A stretch of 64,000 nucleotides of DNA, taken from positions 186,001 through 250,000 of the forward strand of contig NZ_JYMT01000006.1 of NCBI RefSeq assembly GCF_000938305.1. Reading direction: 5' to 3'. Shown here one piece after another: positions 37,003-46,434 of this stretch (its first letter is position 1; each line of letters begins with the position of its first letter). The translations under genes were made by a program, and so were the position numbers. The notes beneath the pieces are model-generated. The model had not been told where the DNA came from. It made no database searches and saw only the letters and a program-made list of their open reading frames with translations. This DNA comes from Bradyrhizobium sp. LTSP885 (GTDB lineage: Bacteria > Pseudomonadota > Alphaproteobacteria > Rhizobiales > Xanthobacteraceae).

Positions 37003-37083
37003 ATGCACCTTGACGAGGCTGTCGCCATCGACCGCAATGATGAACAGATCCTCGGGTGTCGCCTGCACGTAGAGGAATGTCTG
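37002..37083 (-). repeat. 82-bp duplicate of the polyol ABC ATPase gene
   Basis: Identical to 55517-55598 except for one base. It encodes FLYVQATPEDLF then IIAVDGDSLVKVH, part of the regulatory domain of the ATPase at 55419. No gene context remains on either side. Such a short, nearly perfect copy implies a recent event. Confidence 0.85.
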
Positions 37084-37291
37084 AACTCCGCAACGAATAG
37101 ACTCTTCGGATCGTTGTAGATGGATGCAGTAGATCCCAAGCGCTGAGATTGACGAGAACGATCTGTCCACGAAAAGACGATGTGCGATTGCGAGTCGCTT
37201 TTTTAGTCGGTTAAAGCCGCAAAGGAGTGCTTTCGTCCTCATTGCACGACACACCAATATCCCACGAAAGCCGTTGCTTCGCGCTCCGAAT

Positions 37292-37312
37292 TTCAGTATA
37301 CCGTATTCTGAA
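37292..37312. promoter_or_regulatory. 21-bp palindromic operator, second perfect copy
   Basis: Same 21 bases as at 16124 (TTCAGTATAC, centre, GTATTCTGAA). It sits 68 bases before the TTG start of the truncated DHDPS gene, the same arrangement as in the intact copy; the flanks (GCGCTACAAATTTGT) are shared too. Confidence 0.7.
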
Positions 37313-37379
37313 TATGGCGCTACAAATTTGTGACATTGGGGCTGGTCCGCTTCATGGCCCCATAACGAAGGCCCATCAT

Positions 37380-37766
37380 TTGAGCATTCAGAACACGAAT
37401 AAAGAGGCCCTCTTTGGAGACGTAAACGCCGCTGTCGCGACACCAATGAGGCGGGATTTGTCGGTGGATTTCGACCGCACGGCGAGCCATTGCGATTGGC
37501 TTTTACGAAATGGTTGCGATGGCTTAGGCGTCCTTGGTACGACCAGCGAAGCCAATTCGCTCGGGATCTCCGAACGAATTTCTATTATGGAAGGATTGGT
37601 CGAACGCGGTATTTCCGCGGAGCGGCTGTTGCCCGGCGTGGGAACCACGGCGTTAACCGATACGATCGCGCTGGCTTCGAAAGCGAGAGATCTAGGTTGT
37701 CGACGGGTACTGGCCCTTCCGCCTTTCTTCTACAAAAATCCAAGCCTTTCGTTGCGGGCGGGTTGA
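37380..37766 (+). pseudogene. Truncated DHDPS-family gene (duplicate of 16210)
   Basis: Starts at TTG 37380 and parallels the intact gene residue by residue (NAAVATPMRRDLSVD, DWLLRNGCDGLGVLGTTSEANSLG, LLPGVGTTALTDT) up to FFYKNPS, then becomes unrelated (LSLRAG) and stops. The barrel half with the catalytic lysine and tyrosine is missing, so it is inactive. GTTGE has changed to GTTSE. The break is at about 37744 and a RidA relic follows within 35 bases. Confidence 0.85.
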
Positions 37767-37778
37767 GGAGAAAAAATC

Positions 37779-37900
37779 ATGGAAATAATCGAGCCCGACG
37801 CTATTGCTGCCGGGGGCACTATTCGTCGGGTTATCGCACAGGAAACTTCGTCTTCGTCGCTAGTCAAACGCCTTGGGATGTCGGCCGCAACGTCTTCAAT
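37779..37900 (+). pseudogene. RidA-family N-terminal fragment
   Basis: ATG at 37779 reads MEIIEPDAIAAGG and, one frame over, HYSSGYRTGNFVFVASQTPW: together a RidA-type start (PGGHYSxGxRxGxFVFVxGQ). A GAGGAG precedes the ATG. After DVGRNVF the similarity is lost. About 180 bases of unassigned sequence then lead to the next gene. Confidence 0.6.
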
Positions 37901-38080
37901 CGATACGGCAGACAACGATGCTTGCAAAACATGAGATGGGCTTCGCCCATCAAGGTACGTCCAAAGATGTTGTTTGGAAGCCTTTGCAGCGAGAGGCGCG
38001 GAAATTTCTCTTGAGCATCCTATCGCACATAATATATCGCCCGTAAGGAATTGCTTGAAGAAGCTGGAAGCGACACAATC

Positions 38081-39019
38081 ATGAAACCGAAACTGGAATC
38101 ACCCGGTACTTTTGCTATCGCTCCAACACCGTTCGATGAAGATGGACAACTAGATCAAATATCGATCGATAGGATGTGTGACTTCTATGGTGAGGCCGGC
38201 TGTGACGGCATTACCGTGCTTGGAATTATGGGTGAGGCTCCAAAGCTTGAACATGAAGAGGCGATCGCTGTCGCGACACAAGTGATTCGACGGGCCAAGG
38301 GACTCTCTGTCATTGTTGGAGTTTCGGCGGCCGGTTTCGCGGCCATGCGATCGCTTGCGCGTAGCGCGATGGATGCCGGGGCAGCGGGAGTCATGATTGC
38401 TCCAGTGCCATCTCTTCGTACGGACGATCAGATCGCTAACTATTTTCACCAAGCGGTTGAGGCAATCGGCCCAGATATTCCGTGGGTATTGCAGGACTAC
38501 CCACTGACGCTATCTGTTGTGATGACGCCGGCAGTGATCCGACGCATAGTTCAGGAGAACCCAAGCTGTCAGATGCTGAAACATGAGGATTGGCCGGGAC
38601 TTGAGAAGATATCGATATTGCGCGATTTTCAAAAGAATGGATCGATGCGCTCCGTCTCAATTCTCACGGGCAATGGCGCGCTATTTCTTGACTTTGAAAT
38701 GGAGCGTGGCGCCGATGGAGCGATGACCGGCTATGCGTTTCCCGAAATGTTGGTTGACGTAGTACGGTTTTCCAAGTTGGGCCGGCGTGACGAAGCTCAC
38801 GATTTGTTTGATGCTCACCTTCCTCTTGTTCGTTACGAGCAACAACAAGGTATCGGCCTCGCCGTTCGCAAATATGTTATGGCAAAACGGCGCATTATTT
38901 CGTCCGAGACGCAAAGAAAGCCAAGTTCTGGCCTAAGCGCCGCCGGCAAGGCGGAGGTCGACTATCTTCTTTCGCGCTTGGCGCGCGTCGACGGGCGAGC
39001 AACATATACTTTCGTTTGA
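38081..39019 (+). CDS. DHDPS-family aldolase/dehydratase, second type
   Basis: 312 aa from the ATG at 38081; ten more codons are open upstream. Pattern: GTFAIAPTPFDEDGQLD, GCDGITVLGIMGEAPKL (GxxGE loop), VLQDYPLT (tyrosine), QMLKHEDWPGLEKI (Schiff-base lysine). It is only distantly related to the copy at 16210. The next gene, an SDR, begins 39 bases downstream, so both form an operon. Substrate unknown; a keto-acid lyase or dehydratase is likely. Confidence 0.85.
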   Translation: MKPKLESPGTFAIAPTPFDEDGQLDQISIDRMCDFYGEAGCDGITVLGIMGEAPKLEHEEAIAVATQVIRRAKGLSVIVGVSAAGFAAMRSLARSAMDAGAAGVMIAPVPSLRTDDQIANYFHQAVEAIGPDIPWVLQDYPLTLSVVMTPAVIRRIVQENPSCQMLKHEDWPGLEKISILRDFQKNGSMRSVSILTGNGALFLDFEMERGADGAMTGYAFPEMLVDVVRFSKLGRRDEAHDLFDAHLPLVRYEQQQGIGLAVRKYVMAKRRIISSETQRKPSSGLSAAGKAEVDYLLSRLARVDGRATYTFV

Positions 39020-39058
39020 TACCCCTGTTTTAATCAATTGTTCCGGAAGGAATTCAAT

Positions 39059-39844
39059 ATGGAATTAGGCCTCAGGAATAAAACGGCTCTCGTTCTTGGC
39101 GGGGGAGGCGGGCTCGGCAGCGCTATAGCCCAAATATTGAGTGAAGAAGGTGCTCAGATTGCGGTTGCTGATGTCAATTGCGAAGCGGTCAAGAAAGCTG
39201 CAGCCAACATCATCGCGCGCGGTGGTCGGGCAATTCCCCTCGTGTGGGATCTAACAGATCTCTCCGTCATTGACGATCAAGTTTCGACGATTGAACGAGA
39301 ATTCGGAAACGTAGATATTCTCATTAATAACACAGGCGGTCCACCGCCAACCCCAGCATTCGGCCAAACACCGGACCTATGGTTGAAGCACTTCCAAGCC
39401 ATGGTATTATCAGTGATCGCGATTTCCGATCGCGTCCTGCCTCACATGCGTCGAAAACAATGGGGCCGTATAATAACATCGACTTCATCAGGCGTTGTCT
39501 CACCGATTCCCAATCTTGGTATTTCTAACGCGCTGCGTTTGTCTTTGGTGGGTTGGTCGAAGACACTTGCGCGCGAAGTTGGCTGCGACGGTATAACAAC
39601 GAATATCGTTCTTCCTGGCCGCGTAGCAACCCAGCGTATCCAGTTCCTTGATGAGCAAAAAGCGAAGCGAGAAAATCGTGCGCCCGACGACGTAGCTGCG
39701 GAAAGCTCGTCATCCATACCCGTAGGCCGCTATGGTAATCCGCAGGAATATGCCGACGTGGTGGCGTTTATTGCCAGTGAGCGTGCTTCATATGTGACCG
39801 GCTCGGTTATCCGAGTTGACGGTGGCCTTATTGCGAGCATCTGA
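39059..39844 (+). CDS. SDR-like oxidoreductase without the YxxxK pair
   Basis: 261 aa from the ATG at 39059 (AAGGAA eight bases upstream). Cofactor loop VLGGGGGLGSAIA and NNTGGPPPTPAF, catalytic-serine region TSTSSGVVSP, but where YxxxK should be the sequence reads NLGISNALRLSLVGWSK: serine-asparagine and arginine replace them. This is the recognisable SDR subgroup with PNLxxSNxLR. Ends SVIRVDGGLIASI. Next to the DHDPS-like gene; likely a keto-acid or hydroxy-acid step, perhaps non-standard. Confidence 0.85.
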   Translation: MELGLRNKTALVLGGGGGLGSAIAQILSEEGAQIAVADVNCEAVKKAAANIIARGGRAIPLVWDLTDLSVIDDQVSTIEREFGNVDILINNTGGPPPTPAFGQTPDLWLKHFQAMVLSVIAISDRVLPHMRRKQWGRIITSTSSGVVSPIPNLGISNALRLSLVGWSKTLAREVGCDGITTNIVLPGRVATQRIQFLDEQKAKRENRAPDDVAAESSSSIPVGRYGNPQEYADVVAFIASERASYVTGSVIRVDGGLIASI

Positions 39845-39966
39845 GCGTTTGCTCCGGTATGTCTGCGTCTCGCACCTAGGCGCAATCGACGATATCGCGG
39901 TACGCCTGCCGTCGCATTGAACGGAGGACGTCTGTTTCCAGATACATAAGCCGAACAGCCTCTTGA

Positions 39967-42900
39967 TTAGGTGTGGAGTCTTTCACTCTGCGTTAGCGAG
40001 AGCATCCCTGTGAACGCCCCCCCCGGCACCGGCTTGCCATAGAGATATCCCTGCGCGATGAGACATCTACTCTCTTCCAGAATAGCGCTCTGCAGCTCGG
40101 TCTCGACCCCCTCTGCGACGAGCTTGAGCCTCAGAGCCCTTGCGAGGCCGATGATCGCCCTCGTCAACTCTGTCTTTTTGAGGTCCATGCCTATGTCACG
40201 GACAAAGGATCGATCGATCTTCAAGACATCGATGGGGAAAGTGTTGAGGTAGCTGAGGGCAGAGTATCCTGTCCCAAAATCATCGATGGCGATCGACACG
40301 CCCAATTGTTTCAGCGCATCCAGGGTTGTCTTGGCATTGTGCTTGTCTTCTAGAAAGAGGCTTTCGGTAACCTCCAGGCATAGCCATTGCGGTTTGCAGC
40401 CCGTTACGGCGAGTGCGTCGGCAACGACAGCGGCAAGATCGTTGTGCGTGACCTGGCGAGGGGAAATGTTTGCGGACACCAGAAGCGGTTCGGCGCGATT
40501 ACAATTCCACTCGACTGCGGCGCGGCAGGCGGTTTCGATGACCCACCGGCCGATTTCGACAATCAGCCCGGTCTCCTCCGCAATGGAAATGAACCTGTCG
40601 GGGCTCAACAATCCTAAGTCGGGATGGTGCCAGCGCAGCAGAGCTTCCGCACCGATGATACGGCCTGACGGCAGCAGGACTTGCGGTTGATAATAAAGTT
40701 CAAATTCGTTGCGTGACAGCGCCTTTCTTAAGGTTGCCTCGATCATCATGCGCTGGACAGCGCGCGCCATCATCTCGGCATCGTAGAATTGGTAGTTGTT
40801 GCGGCCAGTGCTTTTGGCTTTGTACATCGCCGCGTCAGAACTCTTAAGAATTTCCGGGAAATCCTCGCTGTCCGCCGGATAGCGAGCGATGCCGATGCTG
40901 GCGGATACCGTGATTTCGCGATTAGCGAGATGCATGGGCTCAGCAAGCGCACACAGGATCCGGGCTGCCGCGGCGGCGAGTCCCTCCTTGTTTGGCATGT
41001 TCGGCAGCAGGATCGCGAATTCGTCACCGCCAAAACGTGCGATCATGTCTTCAGCACGCGTGCAGCGACGCAGCCGCTGCGCCACCTCGCGTAGGAGCAT
41101 GTCGCCGATGGCATGTCCCAGTGTGTCGTTCACATCCTTGAAGCGGTCGAGATCGAGCATCATAAACCCGAAGGTAGTATCTGTCTTCCCGTTGCCTGCG
41201 ATGTGCTTCTGAACGTAATCGAGCAGCGAAGTGCGATTCGGCAAATCGGTGAGCGGATCGTAGAAAGCGAGGCGGTCGATCCTGTCACGACTCTCGACGA
41301 GTTCCGTAATATTGTGGCTGACGACGAGGACACTGGTGACGGTACCTTGCTCGTCAAGTTCCGGCGTGAGGCGCACGTGCGCCCATTGGAGCCGCCCGTC
41401 CACGGTCGAATAGGTAGTTTCCAATACCTGAACCGTGCCCTGGTTCAAAACGGCGCGCATCTTGGCCACGAAGGCACCGGGGTCCGGCTCCGCGCCGAGC
41501 GGCGTCGCGGCAATGCCCAATTCCCTCTGCATGGCGGGGTTGACGTAGAGGCGACGACCCTGCTGGTCGTAGCGCGCAATGAAGTCGGGCGAATTCTCGA
41601 CAAGAGTGCGGTACTCCTGCTCGCGTTGCCGCAATTGCCGCTCCGCTTTGATACGCTCGGTCACGTCACGGGCGATCGTCAGGACGCTGACGATCGCACC
41701 GTCCACATCCATCTCCGGTACCGCGCGGATCCAGAAATGTGCACCCTCACCATTCGTGACGAAGTCGATATTGATCTCATCGGCGGTACCCGTCGCGAGT
41801 ACTCGCTCGATACGCTCCTGGAAGGATGCTGCGAGTTTTGGCCCGAAGACGCCGAGTTCGATCGGCGTTTTTCCTATCCCGGTCGCCGCAAGGAACCCCG
41901 TGATTCGCTCATGAGCCGGATTGGCGTAGATACGCCGGCAATTCCGGTCGTAGCGCACGACGGCGTCGGGCGAGTTCTCGACCAGCGTATAGAAATAGCC
42001 CTCGCGCTCGACCCGGATCTGGTTGAGCTGACGCTCCTCCGTAATATCGCGAGCGATGCCGATGATGCGCCGGATTGCTCCATCATGTCCGCGAGCGGGA
42101 ATGAGAGTCGTCTCAAATTGGCGGTCCCCGGTCGGAAGCTTGATGGCTTCCTCATATCGGATCTGCGCTTCTGCCTTGAGACAAGCGTTGTAGTTCGAGA
42201 TCTGGTCCTGGGCGACGGCGGGTTGCAGGATGTCTTCGATGAACTTGCCACGCACCTCCGCGTTGGCGAGGGAGATCGTGCGTTCGGCCGTCGGATTCAG
42301 CCGTTCGAACTTGAACCGATGCTCGGGTGTAACTTCCACAACGAAGACGCAATCGGAAGAATTGTCGAAGACGTCCCGATAGCGCTGCTCGCTATCCCGC
42401 AGCGCCGATTCCGTGCGTCTCTGCTCCGTGATGTCCTTAAGGAGCGACACCCAAGAACCGTCGTGCATCATCTGCGTCTCGATCGAGACGAAGCGACAAC
42501 GCGCATACTCAAGGATATAGCTTGAGCATTCACCGCGCCGGGCGTTCGATCGAAGCTGCTCGTATAATGTGCGAGCGACTTTTTCCGGATCTGGATGCGT
42601 CTTCTGAGCCGTGGCCATCGCCAGAAGGACGTCGTAGAGGACCATTCCGGGACGCACCGCGTCTCGTCGGACGCCGAACATATCTGCGTACATTTCATTC
42701 GCGTAAACGAGCTTCTCGTCAGCGTCATAGAGAGCAATGCCATGAGGCATGCTACGGAGTGCCAGTTCGAGATTACGCGTAGCATCCTGCAGACGATCTT
42801 CGACAGCCCTCTTCTCGGTGAGATCGCGCGTAATCTTTGCGAACCCGACGTGCGTGCCGCCACTACCGTAGACCGGCTGGATCCGGATCTGCGCCCAAAA

Positions 42901-43197
42901 GCGGCTTCCATCCCTGTGCAGACGCCAACCTTCGGCTTCGAACCTGCCATCCTTCAACGCCGCGATGAGGGCCAGACGAGGCCTGCCCGCCGCCTGATCC
43001 TCGTTGGAATAGAAGATGGAAAAGTGACGACCGAGAATTTCCTCTGCCGCATATCCTTTGATACGTTGCGCACCGGCGTTCCAGCACACTACAAATCCGT
43101 CCGGGTCGATCATGTGGACCGCATAATCGGAAACTGCCTCAGTCAGCAGGCAGTGGAGAGCGTATTCGGATTCCGTGTTACTGCTGGCAACCGACAT
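39967..43197 (-). CDS. Five-PAS diguanylate cyclase/phosphodiesterase (GGDEF-EAL)
   Basis: 1076 aa, soluble, no membrane segment. PAS-like units at about 15-135, 140-265, 270-395, 400-525 and 530-650, each ending in a DIT/DVTE-like linker. GGDEF domain about 660-820: FGGDEF is intact with the I-site RAED five residues before it. EAL domain about 830-1070: EALLRW, SANISPRQ, LEVTESLF, DDFGTGYSALSYL, KIDRSFV and AEGVET are intact. Both activities are therefore possible, with feedback control of the cyclase. PAS inputs may sense redox, oxygen or ligands. Encoded alone. Confidence 0.95.
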   Translation of the reverse strand: MSVASSNTESEYALHCLLTEAVSDYAVHMIDPDGFVVCWNAGAQRIKGYAAEEILGRHFSIFYSNEDQAAGRPRLALIAALKDGRFEAEGWRLHRDGSRFWAQIRIQPVYGSGGTHVGFAKITRDLTEKRAVEDRLQDATRNLELALRSMPHGIALYDADEKLVYANEMYADMFGVRRDAVRPGMVLYDVLLAMATAQKTHPDPEKVARTLYEQLRSNARRGECSSYILEYARCRFVSIETQMMHDGSWVSLLKDITEQRRTESALRDSEQRYRDVFDNSSDCVFVVEVTPEHRFKFERLNPTAERTISLANAEVRGKFIEDILQPAVAQDQISNYNACLKAEAQIRYEEAIKLPTGDRQFETTLIPARGHDGAIRRIIGIARDITEERQLNQIRVEREGYFYTLVENSPDAVVRYDRNCRRIYANPAHERITGFLAATGIGKTPIELGVFGPKLAASFQERIERVLATGTADEINIDFVTNGEGAHFWIRAVPEMDVDGAIVSVLTIARDVTERIKAERQLRQREQEYRTLVENSPDFIARYDQQGRRLYVNPAMQRELGIAATPLGAEPDPGAFVAKMRAVLNQGTVQVLETTYSTVDGRLQWAHVRLTPELDEQGTVTSVLVVSHNITELVESRDRIDRLAFYDPLTDLPNRTSLLDYVQKHIAGNGKTDTTFGFMMLDLDRFKDVNDTLGHAIGDMLLREVAQRLRRCTRAEDMIARFGGDEFAILLPNMPNKEGLAAAAARILCALAEPMHLANREITVSASIGIARYPADSEDFPEILKSSDAAMYKAKSTGRNNYQFYDAEMMARAVQRMMIEATLRKALSRNEFELYYQPQVLLPSGRIIGAEALLRWHHPDLGLLSPDRFISIAEETGLIVEIGRWVIETACRAAVEWNCNRAEPLLVSANISPRQVTHNDLAAVVADALAVTGCKPQWLCLEVTESLFLEDKHNAKTTLDALKQLGVSIAIDDFGTGYSALSYLNTFPIDVLKIDRSFVRDIGMDLKKTELTRAIIGLARALRLKLVAEGVETELQSAILEESRCLIAQGYLYGKPVPGGAFTGMLSLTQSERLHT

Positions 43198-43722
43198 TCT
43201 ATCGTCCGCACAGTTCTGATTTCAGCTTCGATGCTGGAGCACGATGACAAGGTGTTCTTCCGACACGTCAGCGTGCGGGACACATCCTGAAGGAAAATAA
43301 TTCAAATGACGTTAAGAAAAAACTGTTCGCGCGACGAACGAATAAGCAAAAAATACAGGCCAATCGCAGGAGAAAGCAAATTTTGTATGCAGTCCGACGT
43401 TGCGCGCGGAGAATTAGAATTTTTTCATCTTGTCGAGCGATGCACAAAACTAAGAGCCGAAACGAGCCTCAATAATCGTGCATGAAATTAGAGCAGACAC
43501 TGCATGAAAGGTGTGACGTAAATTTTCGGCAAAGATAATGCTCAAACAAAAGACAACAGAGTGGCTGACCCAACCGAGGCGGATCAGCAGCCAGAGCGAT
43601 TGGCACAATTTCTCATGAGACGCATACGTTCCCTCTCGATCATCGCCGACAAGAGATAAATGTTATCGCGATTGCGTACCGGCGAAGGCGCATGGATGCC
43701 TTTCGCGGAGGGCTGCCCGCAG
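43198..43722. other. AT-rich intergenic region
   Basis: 525 bases with no recognisable gene. The portion 43283-43330 (AAGGAAAATAATT and following) resembles 51418-51480, downstream of the shortened paralogue of the next gene, so the duplicated segment reaches into this spacer. Confidence 0.4.
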
Positions 43723-44757
43723 CTATCGCGGCCGGACACCCGGCTTGCCGACTTGCGGAAACAAGAGTTCGACCCCTGCATCTGAAAATGTTCTCTGAAA
43801 TACTTCCATCAATTCGTCCGACACCAGCAATGCGCTGTTGCATTCCTCAAACCGCCGTATCACAGCCGGCGACACGCCCGTCTGATCCGCAAGCTGCTTG
43901 ACGGACCAGTTCAGAATTCCCCGGGCCGCGCGCATTTGCGCACCGGTGAGCCTGGGCCGCAGAGCAGAGAGGCCGAATAGTTTCTCGTTGTGCACATCGG
44001 TGGAAACGCCCATCCACTCCTGGACGCCGCCATCCTGATTCAGGATGGGAACGGCACTGCACCTGAACCATCGGTACGTGGCGTCTGGCTGCAGCAAACG
44101 ATGCTCGACCTTGTAAGGCAGCCCGGTCTCGACCGAGACCGACCAATTTTTCAACGCGGCATCGCGATCTTCTTCATGCAGCAGGTCCACCCAGTCATTC
44201 CCACAAGCCAGAAGGGGGCCGTCTTGCCTCGCAGTTTTCCAGTTCTGCAGCGCCGTGATGCGTCCATCGGGGCTGGCGGTCCACACGAGCCCTTCCGCCA
44301 CCCGGATGAGTGCGTTGTAGCGATCGACGTCAGCCCTGAGCGGCAGCAATGATTCCCGGCTATTGGTGATGTCGAGCACCACGCCCAGAATCCTGACCGG
44401 CTCACCGACTGCATTGAGCAAAAGCTCAGCATGGCTATGAACCCAGCGCAGCTGGCCATTTGGCCTGATGATGCGAAATTCGCGCTTGAGCGGCAAGCCG
44501 TCGAGCAGCATGGCCCGCAACACGTCATTCGCACCGCGATTCAAACGGCGATCTTCGGGATGAATTCTCCGATCGATCTCTTCGTATGACGGAGCAACCG
44601 TGCCGGGAACCAATCCCAGCAGCTCATAGAAGCCGCGCGACCAGCGTATTTGCCCGCTTAAGACATCAGTATGCCAAGTCCCGACGCAAAGCTTCTCTTC
44701 AATAAACCGAAACGTATCAGCTGCGTCGCGGTCGCCCCCGAACCGAAACAATATCAA
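43723..44757 (-). CDS. Two-PAS regulator with C-terminal XRE-like HTH
   Basis: 344 aa. PAS_3 domains at about 22-135 (VGTWHTDVLSGQIRWSRGFYELLGL, FRIIRPNGQLRWVHSHAELL) and 150-265 (DGRITALQNWKTARQ, RLLQPDATYRWFRCSAVPI). C-terminal HTH: LTGAQMRAARGILNWSVKQL then DQTGVSPAVIRRFE. The helix pattern is common in alphaproteobacterial regulators. Probably a ligand- or redox-responsive transcription factor. Partner promoter is unknown. A shortened paralogue lies at 51860. Confidence 0.88.
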   Translation of the reverse strand: MILFRFGGDRDAADTFRFIEEKLCVGTWHTDVLSGQIRWSRGFYELLGLVPGTVAPSYEEIDRRIHPEDRRLNRGANDVLRAMLLDGLPLKREFRIIRPNGQLRWVHSHAELLLNAVGEPVRILGVVLDITNSRESLLPLRADVDRYNALIRVAEGLVWTASPDGRITALQNWKTARQDGPLLACGNDWVDLLHEEDRDAALKNWSVSVETGLPYKVEHRLLQPDATYRWFRCSAVPILNQDGGVQEWMGVSTDVHNEKLFGLSALRPRLTGAQMRAARGILNWSVKQLADQTGVSPAVIRRFEECNSALLVSDELMEVFQRTFSDAGVELLFPQVGKPGVRPR

Positions 44758-45471
44758 ACTCCTTCGCTTGCTCCTGGAAGAATTCTAACTGGGCAAAATC
44801 CAGTCGAGCAAAAATTACAAGCAATTCAATTTCTGCCCATACTGATTGTATACACATGTATCCATACCTGATTGTCTCCAGCCGAGGCCAATACTTTTAA
44901 TCGTCGTTCACAGCTTTGTTCCAGGTGGTGAGGTTTTTCACCGCGCTCAGAAGAAATCCGAGGAATGCTTACCGTGAAATTACGATATCATTTTTGCTAC
45001 TGTCGAGACACCGACATAGCGACATCACCTGTGTGGCCTAGCGGACTTTAGAAAGGGCCGCATCGTCGAGAACGATGTTGCCTCCACCCACATTCTCCGT
45101 GCGCCTGGTCAGCCGATTGAAACAGCTTGATCATGCCCTGGGCCTGCTCGATCAGAGCGATCCTTCGCTAAGCAATTGGGCGCGGTGGGCAAGGCAGCTT
45201 TGGCCCGGCGCCCGCGCGGGCAAAAAGTTACCAAACCTAAAGGCTTTGCGACATAAAATTCCAAAGGCGCAATCCAGTCACGCCAGAAAATGAGCAGTGC
45301 AGTTCTGTCGTTTAATTGTCAGAGCTCTGACGGGAGACATGCGCTCGGCGAGCTGACATCGGACATGGTAAAGCCTCGTGCCGGCCAGCGTCAGCAGATG
45401 TTCGCGGTCCAGGCCGCAAGCTATACGCTCGGCGCGCCCGTCTTGTTGATCTAACCGCAGTTGATAATCTT
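44758..45471. other. Region without recognisable gene
   Basis: About 710 bases. Short frames at 45075-45293 (+) and 45290-45457 (+) have no family resemblance and no clear ribosome site. A TGTATACACATGTATCC element at 44839-44855 is upstream of the PAS-HTH gene and might be regulatory. Confidence 0.3.
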
Positions 45472-46120
45472 CTATACCTGCCACTTGGACGATAAGCCGG
45501 CGAGAAATTCCATGACGGCTTGATTGCGCTTGGAAGTCAGGCGCCTATCGAGCCGCACCGCGAAAAGCGGGGCCTCGGCCGCCCTCCACGCCTTCAATAC
45601 CTCGACCACGTCGCCGCTCCTTAGATCATCCAGCGCAAGCCATGCTGGGAACCATCCTATTCCAAATCCAGCCCGGATGAGGGTCTAGGCGGCCGCGCCA
45701 TCGTCGAAAACGTGCTTTGGTCGGGGTACGTGGCGGATCATCGTCGCATCCAACGGCGAGGCAAAACGCCAACTGTCGATTTGGCCAGTCCCTTTGTTTC
45801 GGAACGCAATTTGCACATGGCCCGCCAAATCCATCGGCGTCTGCGGCACGCCGTGGACATTAAGGTAATCCGGTGCGGCACAAGCTATCCAAGGAAATGT
45901 GAACAGCTTGCGCGACACGTGACCCGGAAGACCGTCGATATTATGGGCCCAGCCGGCAAGGTCGATGCCGTGGGCGGCGAGGTCTATCATTTCTTCGCCG
46001 AGTTGAATCTCGATATCTATTTCCGGGTATGCGCGCAAAAATGTCGGCAACTCCGGCAAAATACAGGATCGCGTGAATGTGGTGGGGGCGGATAGCCCCC
46101 AAACATCAACGATATTGCGC
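45472..46120 (-). pseudogene. LysR-family regulator pseudogene
   Basis: Only the effector-binding domain remains: LSAPTTFTRSCILPELP, YPEIDIEIQLGEEMIDLAAHGIDLAG, APDYLNVHG. An in-frame TAG at 45685-45687 interrupts it; beyond the stop the same frame continues normally (TLIRAGFGIGWFPAWLALDD to LAGLSSKWQV) to a TAG at 45472. The N-terminal HTH is absent. The 310 bases upstream (46121-46434) show nothing recognisable. Confidence 0.8.
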
Positions 46121-46434
46121 GGCGAAGCACCCCATTGTTAATCGGCGCGGGTTCCCGACGCCGATCGGCACGCTAAGCTATTGATCCACCTAGCGTTGGA
46201 GGGGGCACCTTTGGACGCTTATTGACAGGCAATACACTCATGGACGCCTGCCGAGCTGATTCTTGCGTGGTATGTTTCCACTTCCGGCTTTGGTCCGGAA
46301 GCTAAAATCGAGCGAAAAGGTCCCGCGAGACCGGACACCGAACGTATTTCTTCGCGATAAGTTATGGCTGCCAACTATCGCACCGATCACGCCCCGGCGT
46401 TCTTGGGCACACATCATCTAAGATGATGGGAATG

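Noticed and set aside
41113..42525. 470-codon plus-strand open frame
   Set aside because: Antisense to the PAS-GGDEF-EAL gene; composition and lack of motifs show it is a shadow of GC-rich codon use.
45075..45293. 72-codon frame as a gene
   Set aside because: No recognisable domain, no clear ribosome site and an atypical composition.
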